Origin: Agromyces larvae
Lineage (GTDB): Bacteria > Actinomycetota > Actinomycetes > Actinomycetales > Microbacteriaceae
Assembly: GCF_022811705.1 (NCBI RefSeq)
Contig: NZ_CP094528.1
Location: 3,410,001-3,474,000 of the forward strand
Direction of reading: 5' to 3'
DNA length: 64,000 nt
The notes below the pieces were generated by a model. The model did not search any database. It saw only the letters and a list, made by a program, of their open reading frames with translations, and was not told the DNA's origin. Shown in pieces: positions 18,302 through 25,835 of this stretch (its first letter is position 1; every line of letters starts with the position of its first letter). The position numbers and the translations under genes were made by a program.

Positions 18302-20746
18302 ATGGCCGCGGGGGAGGAACGCCAGACGGTCGAGGTCGACGGGCGGATGCTGCGCCTCACGAACCTCGGCAAGGTCATGTATCCCTCCACGGGCATGACC
18401 AAGGGCGAGGTCGTGTCGTACTACGCGCAGATCGCGCCGGTGATGGTTCCGGTGGTCGCGGGCCGGCCGGTCACGCGCAAGCGCTGGGTGCACGGGGTCG
18501 GAACCGCGGATGCCCCGGGCGACGTGTTCTTCGAGAAGAACCTCGCCGAGCACGCACCCGAGTGGGTGCGGCGCGGCACCATCCGCCATTCCGACGGCCC
18601 GAAGGACTACCCGATCGCCGACGACCGGGCGACCCTGGTGTGGCTCGCGCAGCAGGCGTCGCTCGAGGTGCATGTGCCGCAGTGGCGGTTCCGGCCCGAC
18701 GGGTCGGCGGGCGACCCCGACCGGTTGGTGTTCGACCTCGATCCGGGCGAGGGCATGGGTTTGGTCGAGTGCGCCGAGGTGGCGCGGCTGGTGCGAGACA
18801 TCCTGCAGCCCATCGGGCTCGACCCGATCCCGGTGACCAGCGGCAGCAAGGGCATCCACCTGTACGCGGCGCTCGACGGTTCGCAGACCTCGCAGCAGGC
18901 GTCGGAGGTCGCGCACGAGCTGGCCCGCGCGCTCGAGGCCGACCACCCCGACCTCATCGTGTCGAGCATGCGCAAGACGCTGCGCACCGGCCGGGTGCTC
19001 ATCGACTGGAGCCAGAACAACGCGAACAAGACCACGATCGCCCCGTATTCGCTGCGCGGCCGGTTGCGGCCGACGGTCGCGGCCCCGCGCACCTGGGACG
19101 AGCTGGATGACCCGGGGCTGCGCCAACTCGAGTGGACGGAGGTGCTCGCCCGAGTGGCCGACGGCGTCGACCCGTTCGCGCCGATCTCGCGGGTGGGCGG
19201 CGGGGGTCCGCTTGCGACGTACCTCGCGATGCGCAGCGCGGATGCCACGCCCGAGCCCATGCCCGCATCGGCATGGGCGGTGCCGAACGACGGAACCCCG
19301 CGGTTCACGATCCAGGACCACCACGCGAGGGCGCACCACTTCGACCTGCGGCTCGAGCGCGACGGCGTGCTGAAGAGCTGGGCGGTGCCGAAGGGCGTGC
19401 CCGAGACATCCGGCACGAACCATCTGGCGGTGCAGACCGAAGACCACCCGATCGAGTACCTGACGTTCGAGGGAACGATCCCGACGGGCGAGTACGGCGC
19501 CGGCTCGATGACGGTGTGGGAGACCGGTACGTACGATGCCGAGAAATGGCGCGACGACGAGATCATCGCGACGCTGACCGGGCGCCCGGGCGGGCCGCTC
19601 GGCACGGTGCGGCTCGCGCTCATCCGCACCGACGGCGAGGGCGAGAAGTCGAGCTGGCTGCTGCACCGCATGAAGGAGCAGCCCGCGGCACCGGCGGTCG
19701 GGCGCCCTTCGACCAGCTCAGGGAGCCCTCGACCGAAGCCCGCCGAGCCGTCGAAGCCCGCTGAGCCTGTCGAAGCGGAGCCGCACCCGACGCTGCGGCC
19801 GATGCTCGCCACACCGGGCACGGCGGGGCTCGTGTCGGGCGGCGGGTGGGCGCTGGAGTGGAAGTGGGACGGCATCCGGGTGCTCGCCCGGGTCGAGGAC
19901 GGCGAGGTGCGGCTCACCAGCCGCAGCGGCCGGGACGAGACGGCGCGCTACCCCGAACTCGCTGGGCTCGCCGACGCGCTGCGCGCCGACGCGGTCGTCG
20001 ACGGCGAGCTGGTCGCGCTCGACGAGAAGGGTCGGCCGAGCTTCGAGCGGATGCAGCCCAGGATGAACGTCGTCGACGCGCGCGAGATCGCGGGGCTCGT
20101 GGCATCCGTGCCGGTTCGTCTGCTGCTCTTCGACGTGCTCGAGATCGCGGGAATCCCGACGGTCGACGAACCGTACGAGCAGCGCCGCGCACGCCTCGAG
20201 AAGCTGCTGCGCCGCCGCCCCGAGGTGCCCGTCGAGGTGCCGCCGCAGGCCGACGGCACGCCGGCCGACGCGCTCGCCGAGGCCGCCCGACGGGGATACG
20301 AGGGCGTCGTCGCGAAACGGCTCGGGTCGCGGTACCGCCCGGGCGTGCGCAGCCCCGACTGGGTGAAGCTGAAGCTCAGCCGCACGCAGGAGGTCGTCGT
20401 CGGCGGGTACCGGCGGGGCATCGGCTCCAGGACGGGCAAGATCCGCTCGCTGCTCGTCGGCATCCCCGGCGAGGACGGCCGGCTCGAGTACGTCGGCCGG
20501 GTGGGCAGCGGCATCGGCGAGCGGCAGTCCGCCGAGCTGCTCGCCACGCTGCGCGAGCTCGAGACGGATGCCTCGCCCTTCGTCGTGGTGCCCGCCGCCG
20601 ACGTCGCCGACGCGCAGTGGGTGGAACCGGTGCTCGTCGGCGAACTCGAGTTCGGGGAGTGGACGAGCACCGGGGTGGCGAGGCATCCGCGCTGGCGGGG
20701 TCTGCGGCCCGACAAGTCGCCCGGCGACGTCGTGCGCGAGACCTGA
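18302..20746 (+). CDS. ligD: ATP-dependent DNA ligase LigD (polymerase-phosphoesterase-ligase)
   Basis: An 814-residue multifunctional end-joining enzyme. The N-terminal AEP-type polymerase domain (residues about 10-290) has the metal-binding pair in VFDLDPG (Asp145, Asp147). The 3'-phosphoesterase domain (about 325-440) shows HHARAHHFDLRLE. The ligase domain has adenylated Lys521 in EWKWDGIR, and an OB fold follows. The domain order is that of mycobacterial LigD. The Pro/Ser-rich linker at about 460-500 is encoded by a GCTCAGG/TCGAAG palindromic repeat. ATG 18302 has GAGGAT 6 nt upstream; upstream frame sequence is G-rich non-coding DNA. Confidence 0.96.
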   Translation: MAAGEERQTVEVDGRMLRLTNLGKVMYPSTGMTKGEVVSYYAQIAPVMVPVVAGRPVTRKRWVHGVGTADAPGDVFFEKNLAEHAPEWVRRGTIRHSDGPKDYPIADDRATLVWLAQQASLEVHVPQWRFRPDGSAGDPDRLVFDLDPGEGMGLVECAEVARLVRDILQPIGLDPIPVTSGSKGIHLYAALDGSQTSQQASEVAHELARALEADHPDLIVSSMRKTLRTGRVLIDWSQNNANKTTIAPYSLRGRLRPTVAAPRTWDELDDPGLRQLEWTEVLARVADGVDPFAPISRVGGGGPLATYLAMRSADATPEPMPASAWAVPNDGTPRFTIQDHHARAHHFDLRLERDGVLKSWAVPKGVPETSGTNHLAVQTEDHPIEYLTFEGTIPTGEYGAGSMTVWETGTYDAEKWRDDEIIATLTGRPGGPLGTVRLALIRTDGEGEKSSWLLHRMKEQPAAPAVGRPSTSSGSPRPKPAEPSKPAEPVEAEPHPTLRPMLATPGTAGLVSGGGWALEWKWDGIRVLARVEDGEVRLTSRSGRDETARYPELAGLADALRADAVVDGELVALDEKGRPSFERMQPRMNVVDAREIAGLVASVPVRLLLFDVLEIAGIPTVDEPYEQRRARLEKLLRRRPEVPVEVPPQADGTPADALAEAARRGYEGVVAKRLGSRYRPGVRSPDWVKLKLSRTQEVVVGGYRRGIGSRTGKIRSLLVGIPGEDGRLEYVGRVGSGIGERQSAELLATLRELETDASPFVVVPAADVADAQWVEPVLVGELEFGEWTSTGVARHPRWRGLRPDKSPGDVVRET

Positions 20747-20844
20747 CCCCCGAACGGGCGGGAAGAGGTGATCGAAAGACACCACCGTCATCCGCTTTCG
20801 AACGGGGGACAGATGTTCGGATGTCTCGGGGGTACCATGCGCAC

Positions 20845-21246
20845 ATGGGAACCCTCTATTACGGCGACTCCGGCACCCCGATCGGCATCGAGGATCGAGC
20901 GCTGGCGCACCTCAAGGTCGCGATCGTGACCAAGCTCCGGCGGGGGGAAGCCTTCACACTGTCCTGGCGTCACCCCGATGACCAGCCGCGCGGGCGCAGC
21001 ACGCTGTGGATCCACCAGTCGATCCCGCTGCGGTTCGTCTTCGATACGCCCGTGACCCCCGAGCTCAGCCGCGAGTGGATCGAGGAGCTGATGCGGTCGG
21101 CCAACTCGACGGGTGGCATCCAGCTCATCGAGGAGCACATCGACACCGAGCCGATTCCGGCGGTCGAGACGCAGCCCGTGCTGTCGACGGGCGCACCCGA
21201 CACCCCGGTCGGTCTGGTCGCGGTCGATCCGGCGACGACCAGCTGA
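20845..21246 (+). CDS. Small protein of a Microbacteriaceae-type family (DUF7882-like), unknown function
   Basis: A 133-residue protein. It is clearly paralogous to the 107-residue product at 24016-24339: both share the pattern DR.LAHL..AI..KLRR.E.F and IP L.FVF and end the core with SANSTGG. I recall this family as DUF7882, often mislabelled as a DNA ligase because of neighbouring ligase genes. No catalytic motif is evident. TACCAT at 20833-20838 lies 6 nt before the ATG, supporting a leaderless start. The C-terminal 35 residues are a Pro/Thr-rich tail absent from the paralogue. Confidence 0.85.
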   Translation: MGTLYYGDSGTPIGIEDRALAHLKVAIVTKLRRGEAFTLSWRHPDDQPRGRSTLWIHQSIPLRFVFDTPVTPELSREWIEELMRSANSTGGIQLIEEHIDTEPIPAVETQPVLSTGAPDTPVGLVAVDPATTS

Positions 21247-21274
21247 GCGGCCGCCGCACCCGTCGGCGGCGGGC

Positions 21275-22276
21275 TCAGCCGACCGTCACGGTCGCTTCGT
21301 CGACCGCGAGCAGGTCGAGCAGCGCCCGCTCCGGTGCCCCGCGGCGCGACAGCACCCGGCCGGCCTCGTACGCGCTGACGATGCGCGGGTCGACGTAGCT
21401 CGCCTTCGCGATCGCGGGCGTGTTGCCGAGCACGGTCGAGGCGGCGATGATCGCGTCGCGCACCGCCGCGGCTCTCGCCCGGGCCGTGGGCGCGGTGCCG
21501 ATCTCGGCGAGGGCTCCCGCGGCGACGAGCGTGCCCCGCAGCGTCCGGAAGTCCTTCGCGGTGAACTCGCCCCCGGTGCGGGCGCGGAGGTCGTCGTTCA
21601 CCTCGGCGGCGCCGAGCGCGCGCATCCGTCTCGCGTCCGTCCCCACGTCGCCGTGCCAGGCGTACAGCCGGGACGCCGGCGAGCGTCGGCCCGAACGCTC
21701 GACGAACGCCGCGAGCGGGGCATCCGCGATCTCGACCCGCTGGGCGATGCCGCCCTTCGCGCGGAACCGCAGTTCGACGACGTCGTCGGCGACGGCGGCG
21801 TTGCGCACCAGCAGGGTGGTGAGCCCGCGGCTGCGGGCGCCCGCGAGCGACTCCTCCGAGCCGATGCGGATGGCACCGAGATCCAGCGTGCGGAACGCCG
21901 CCGCCAGCGCGCGCTCGCGCGGCAGCTCGCCGAGCGCGAGGTCGCGCACCACCGTGCGACGCGCCGCCGGCAGGGCGAGCGCGAGTCGAGTCATCCGCTC
22001 GAACTTCTCGAGATCCTGCCGTTCGCGCCAGGCCGGGTGGTAGAGGTACTGGCGCCGGCCCGCCGCGTCCACGCCGACCGCCAGCAGGTGCGCGTTCGGG
22101 GCATCCGAGATCCAGACCTCGGTCCATGCGGGCGGCACCGCGAGTTCGGCGATGCGCGCCCGTTCGGCGCGACCGGCGAGCCCGCCGTCGGTGTGCACGT
22201 AGGCGAACCCGGTGCCCCGGCGAACCCTGCGGTAGCCCGGCGACGCGTACGGCTCGACCCGGCGCAGGCGCGGCAT
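21275..22276 (-). CDS. DNA topoisomerase IB
   Basis: A 333-residue poxvirus-like type IB topoisomerase that relaxes supercoils through a 3'-phosphotyrosine intermediate. The N-terminal beta domain is followed by the catalytic domain with RAKGG (near 172), TAKDFRTLRGT (near 246) and the nucleophile Tyr294 in KASYVDPR. The gene starts 5 nt after the stop of the Rho-N-type protein gene, so translation is probably coupled. The family is frequent in actinobacteria and accessory to gyrase/TopA. Confidence 0.94.
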   Translation of the reverse strand: MPRLRRVEPYASPGYRRVRRGTGFAYVHTDGGLAGRAERARIAELAVPPAWTEVWISDAPNAHLLAVGVDAAGRRQYLYHPAWRERQDLEKFERMTRLALALPAARRTVVRDLALGELPRERALAAAFRTLDLGAIRIGSEESLAGARSRGLTTLLVRNAAVADDVVELRFRAKGGIAQRVEIADAPLAAFVERSGRRSPASRLYAWHGDVGTDARRMRALGAAEVNDDLRARTGGEFTAKDFRTLRGTLVAAGALAEIGTAPTARARAAAVRDAIIAASTVLGNTPAIAKASYVDPRIVSAYEAGRVLSRRGAPERALLDLLAVDEATVTVG

Positions 22277-22281
22277 GCGCG

Positions 22282-22548
22282 TCAGTGGTTGCGCAGCGCG
22301 CTGATCAACTCGGACTTGCGCTTCGAGCTGTAGCCCTTCAGGCCGAGCTCCTTCGCGCGCTTCTTCAGCCGGTCGACCGTCCAGTCGTCGTAATCGCCCG
22401 ACTTGCCGCCCTTGCGTCCGACGGCGCTGCGACCCTTCGCGGCGGCCGCGTTCGAGATGCGCGCGGCCTTCTCCTTCGAGTCGCCTTCGTCGCGGAGCTT
22501 CTCGTAGAGCTCGGGGTCCTTCAGCGAACGGTTTCGTGAGCCTGGCAT
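22282..22548 (-). CDS. Small basic protein with Rho-N/SAP-like C-terminus (DUF7218-like)
   Basis: An 88-residue, Lys/Arg-rich protein. The N-terminal half (DPELYEKLRDEG...KEKAARISNAAA) is a conserved module. The C-terminal half (WTVDRLKKRAKELGLKGYSSKRKSELI) matches the helix-extended-loop-helix of Rho-N/SAP domains, which bind nucleic acid. AAGGAGG stands before the ATG. It heads a two-gene unit with topoisomerase IB, which fits a chromatin or DNA-topology role. That role is an inference. Confidence 0.85.
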   Translation of the reverse strand: MPGSRNRSLKDPELYEKLRDEGDSKEKAARISNAAAAKGRSAVGRKGGKSGDYDDWTVDRLKKRAKELGLKGYSSKRKSELISALRNH

Positions 22549-22597
22549 GGCTTCCTCCTTCTCGATCTGCTTCTCGGCTTGGTGTGCGCGGCTCCGC

Positions 22598-23482
22598 TCA
22601 GAGCGGGCGGCCGCCCGTGACCGGCAGGATGGCGCCCGACACGTACGACGCGTCGTCGGAGGCGAGGTACACGTACGCGCCCGCGAGCTCGGCGGGCTGC
22701 CCCGCCCGGCCGAGCGGCGTGTTGTGCCCGAACTCGGGCAGCTTGTCGGGCCATCCGGTCGCCGGGATCAGCGGCGTCCAGATCGGGCCGGGAGCGACCG
22801 CGTTCACCCGGATGCCTCGCGGCCCGAGTTCCTCCGCGAGCGCCTTCGTGAAGGCGACCAGCGCGGCCTTCGTCATCGCATAGTCGACCAGCGAGCTCGA
22901 CGGGTCGAACCCCTGGATCGAGGTCGTCGTGATGATCGACGACCCGCCGCGCAGGTGCGGCACCGCCGCCCGGGTCAGGAAGATCGGCGCGAACAGGTTC
23001 ACCCGCATCACGGTCTCGAAGTCGTCGGTCGGGATCTCGTCGATGCCGCCGCGGTTGCGCTGGTGCGCCGCGTTCAGCACGAGCAGGTCGATGCCGCCGA
23101 ACGTTGAGCGCACCCGCGCGACCAGGTCGTCGCAGAACGACTCGTCGCGCAAGTCGCCCGGCACCATGAGCGGCATCCGGCCGGCGTCTTCGATCCAGCG
23201 CGCGGTCTCTTCGGCGTCGGCCTCCTCCTCGGGAAGGTACGAGATCGCGACATCGGCCCCCTCGCGCGCGAACGCGATCGCGACGGCGCGACCGATGCCC
23301 GAGTCGCCGCCGGTGATGAGCGACTTGCGCCCGACGAGGCGGTTCGCCCCGCGGTAGCTCTGCTCGCCGTGATCGGGCAGCGGATGCATCTGGTCGGTGA
23401 GTCCCGGAGGGCGCTGCTCCTGGCGGGGGAACGGTTCGGTCGTGTGCTTGGTGGTCGGATCGATGAGGTGGTCGTTGTGCAT
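22598..23482 (-). CDS. SDR-family oxidoreductase, YghA/stress type
   Basis: A 294-residue short-chain dehydrogenase with the roughly 45-residue N-terminal extension typical of the YghA/YdaD group. Cofactor motif is TGGDSGIGRAVA near residue 57, NAAH replaces NNAG, and the catalytic YAMTK is near residue 203. The C-terminus ends in SGAILPVTGG. GGGAGGA precedes the ATG. Relatives are often stress-induced. The next gene downstream on this strand is the small Rho-N-type protein, 49 nt away. Confidence 0.92.
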   Translation of the reverse strand: MHNDHLIDPTTKHTTEPFPRQEQRPPGLTDQMHPLPDHGEQSYRGANRLVGRKSLITGGDSGIGRAVAIAFAREGADVAISYLPEEEADAEETARWIEDAGRMPLMVPGDLRDESFCDDLVARVRSTFGGIDLLVLNAAHQRNRGGIDEIPTDDFETVMRVNLFAPIFLTRAAVPHLRGGSSIITTTSIQGFDPSSSLVDYAMTKAALVAFTKALAEELGPRGIRVNAVAPGPIWTPLIPATGWPDKLPEFGHNTPLGRAGQPAELAGAYVYLASDDASYVSGAILPVTGGRPL

Positions 23483-23737
23483 GGCGGATCCTCCCTCTTC
23501 GCCCGACGGTAGGCCCCGGGGGTCATGCCATCAAAGGGTTGACACGCCCTCGCCGGAGCGTGCCGGGCGCGCCGCCGCGCTCGCGACTAGCACCGCTCGG
23601 GAGCGGCGGTCAAGGCCTATCCGACGTGGACGCCCCGCCGTAGCGTCGAGGACGTGGGAGCTGAACGCGCCCTCCGCCCGGCCCGAGCGGCCGGCCCGAT
23701 CCGCCACCGCGGGCCGGGACTTCCCAAGGAGAATGCC

Positions 23738-23905
23738 ATGAACATCCTCATCGCCATCATCGCCATCGTCGCCATCGTCCTGCTCTTCACGGGCGGGTTC
23801 GTGCAATCGCTGAACTTCCTGCTCTGGGTCGGGATCGCACTGCTGGTGATCGCCGCGATCGTGTTCCTCGTGCGCTACATCTCAGGGGGCAAGAAGGCGG
23901 TGTAG
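23738..23905 (+). CDS. Small two-helix hydrophobic membrane protein
   Basis: A 55-residue protein made of two membrane helices (about 2-22 and 27-48) and a basic end SGGKKAV. AAGGAG lies before the ATG. The 255 bp upstream (23483-23737) contain no other gene. They hold TTGACA at 23539 without a clear -10 partner. It is followed by a strong terminator. This type of short hydrophobic protein is common next to stress genes in Microbacteriaceae; function is unknown. Confidence 0.8.
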   Translation: MNILIAIIAIVAIVLLFTGGFVQSLNFLLWVGIALLVIAAIVFLVRYISGGKKAV

Positions 23906-23940
23906 CCAGCGCTCCGGGTCCTCGGCCCGCGTCGACGCTC

Positions 23941-23970
23941 GAAGGGGCGCCCCGTGAGGGGCGCCCCTTC
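23941..23970. terminator. Strong bidirectional hairpin terminator
   Basis: A perfect 13-bp stem (GAAGGGGCGCCCC / GGGGCGCCCCTTC) around a GTGA loop, placed between the convergent genes 23738 (+) and 24016 (-). Confidence 0.85.
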
Positions 23971-24015
23971 GCCATGCCGCCGCGGCACTCGTGCGCGGCA
24001 TCCGCGCGTGACGGC

Positions 24016-24339
24016 TCAGTCGCCGTCGAACTCCTCCTGCTGCTCGGGCTCGGGCACCCAGTGCAGACCGCCCGTGCTGTTCGCGGAGAGCAGGAACTGC
24101 TCGACCCACAGCCGGTTCAGCTTCGGCTGGCGATTGCCGCTGAACACGAACTGGAGCGGGATCGACTCGTGCAGCCAGATCGTCGTGCGCCCGCTGCCGT
24201 TCTCGAGTCCGTGCTCCCAGGTCATGGCGAAGCTCTCGGAGCGGCGCAGCTTGTTCAGGATCGCCACCCGCAAGTGGGCGAGCGTGCGGTCGTCGATCTC
24301 GAGCTCGCGCGCGGAGGAGTTGTAGATGAGCTTGCCCAT
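24016..24339 (-). CDS. Small protein, paralogue of the 20845 product (DUF7882-like)
   Basis: A 107-residue protein of unknown function sharing its whole core with the product of 20845-21246 (LAHLRVAILNKLRR, IWLHESIPLQFVF, SANSTGGL). It has a short acidic end instead of the Pro/Thr tail. Start 24339 is supported by TACGCT ending 6 nt upstream of the ATG on this strand. The much longer open frame upstream is a shadow of the LacI gene. Two copies 3 kb apart suggest a local duplication or a paired role. Confidence 0.85.
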   Translation of the reverse strand: MGKLIYNSSARELEIDDRTLAHLRVAILNKLRRSESFAMTWEHGLENGSGRTTIWLHESIPLQFVFSGNRQPKLNRLWVEQFLLSANSTGGLHWVPEPEQQEEFDGD

Positions 24340-24447
24340 GCAGGAAGCGTAGTTCGTCGCGATGCGCGACGGCGCAGCCGTGGAAGCGCACCGGTACCCG
24401 GAGGCAGATTGTCGTGTTCTTGCGTCCAGCGTCCTACGATTGCAGCC

Positions 24448-25455
24448 ATGTCGAGACGACTTGCGGATGTCGCGCGGAAGGTCGGAGTCAGCGAGGCCAC
24501 GGTCAGCCGCGTGCTGAACGGCAAGCCCGGCGTCTCCGCCTCCACCCGCGAAGCGGTGCTCACCGCGCTCGACGTGCTCGGCTACGAACGACCCACGAAA
24601 CTGCGAGGCGAACGGGCGCGCCTGGTCGGGCTGGTGATGCCCGAGCTGCAGAACCCGATCTTCCCCGCGCTCGCCGAGGCGATCGGCGGCGGGCTCGCGC
24701 AGAACGGCTTCACCCCGGTGCTGTGCATCCAGACCGCCGGCGGCATCTCGGAGTCCGACTACGTCGAGCTGCTGCTGCACCAGCAGGTGTCGGGCGTGAT
24801 CTTCGCGGGCGGCGCGTACACGCAGGCGGACGCCGGCCACGAGCACTACGAGCGGCTGCGCGAGCTGAAGCTGCCGACGGTGCTGGTCAGCGCACCGATC
24901 GACGGCATCGGGTTCGCGACCGTGTCGTGCGACGACGCGGTGTCGATGGAACAGGCGTTCGGGCACCTCGTGCAGCTCGGGCACGAGCGCATCGGCATCC
25001 TGCTCGGCCCGAGCGACCACATGCCCTCGCGGCGCAAGTACGAGGCCGCCCTGCGCATGGCCGAACGTCACGGCCTCGAGCTCGGCGAGGACCGCATCGT
25101 GCACTCGTTCTACTCGCTCGAATCGGGGCAGACCGCCGCGGCGAAACTGCTCGCGGCGGGCGTCACGGGCATCGTGTGCGCGAGCGATCCGATGGCGCTC
25201 GGCGCGGTGCGGGCCGTTCGCCGGGCGGGCCTTCGGGTGCCCGAGGACGTCTCGGTCATCGGGTACGACGACTCGGCGCTGATGAACTGCACCGAGCCGC
25301 CGCTCACCACCGTGCGCCAACCCATCGAGGCGATGGGCAAGATGGTGATCGAGCTGCTCATGCGCCAGATGTCGAGCGAGCGCCGCATCGGCGACGAGGT
25401 GCTCTTCGCACCCGAGCTCGTGGTCCGCGCGTCCACGGCCCCCGCGCCGCGCTGA
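24448..25455 (+). CDS. LacI-family transcriptional regulator
   Basis: A 335-residue repressor. The N-terminal helix-turn-helix LADVARKVGVSEATVSRVLNG is at residues 5-25, the hinge helix near 50, and the periplasmic-binding-protein-like sugar sensor at about 60-330. TACGAT at 24435-24440 is 7 nt before the ATG (leaderless pattern). Its position just upstream of the GH13/ABC operon, whose promoter region carries repeated GCAAGT boxes, suggests it controls alpha-glucoside uptake in response to the sugar. Confidence 0.93.
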   Translation: MSRRLADVARKVGVSEATVSRVLNGKPGVSASTREAVLTALDVLGYERPTKLRGERARLVGLVMPELQNPIFPALAEAIGGGLAQNGFTPVLCIQTAGGISESDYVELLLHQQVSGVIFAGGAYTQADAGHEHYERLRELKLPTVLVSAPIDGIGFATVSCDDAVSMEQAFGHLVQLGHERIGILLGPSDHMPSRRKYEAALRMAERHGLELGEDRIVHSFYSLESGQTAAAKLLAAGVTGIVCASDPMALGAVRAVRRAGLRVPEDVSVIGYDDSALMNCTEPPLTTVRQPIEAMGKMVIELLMRQMSSERRIGDEVLFAPELVVRASTAPAPR

Positions 25456-25539
25456 CCCCACCCCGCGCTCCGCGCCGCGCGCCCCCGGCGCCCGGCGCGC
25501 CGCCGGCGCGCCCCGCCGCCCTGCGGCCCGCCCGCGACT

Positions 25540-25625
25540 GTACGCAATTCAGGTTCGCGCACGGCGTGTCGCCCTCCGGGGCAGCATTCGGATGCCCGAC
25601 ACACCTCCGAACCTGAATTGCGTAC
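25540..25625. repeat. Palindromic intergenic repeat, copy 2 (86 bp)
   Basis: Exact inverted ends GTACGCAATTCAGG / CCTGAATTGCGTAC, extended inward by GTTCG and CGAAC. The internal boxes are GGCGTGTCG and CGACACACC. It begins 84 nt after the lacI-type stop. It is preceded by a C-rich and followed by a G-rich tract. Confidence 0.9.
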
Positions 25626-25661
25626 GAAGCGGGGTGGGGGCAGGGGTGCGCGTGGGGCGGG

Positions 25662-25743
25662 CTTGCGCGGAATCTGCAAGTGACATCCGCAAGTTCACGC
25701 AAGTCGTCGCAAACTGATGCTTGATTGTTGAATAGTTGCATCA
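25662..25743 (+). promoter_or_regulatory. Probable operator/promoter region of the alpha-glucoside operon
   Basis: An inverted pair CTTGC-N9-GCAAG (25662-25680) is followed by GCAAGT at 25676, 25689 and 25699 and GCAAAC at 25709. The spacings are 13, 10 and 10 bp. The AT-rich stretch 25711-25765 is the likely promoter. TGATGC/GCATCA at 25715 and 25738 form a second inverted pair. The likely binder is the adjacent LacI-family protein. Confidence 0.5.
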
Positions 25744-25835
25744 TTCTGTTGCTCTCATTACGTTGACGGGCATCGACGCCGTCGTCCTCCGATCGGTGTC
25801 GCGCGAACCCCTTCCGACACGAGGAGCGACCAAGC

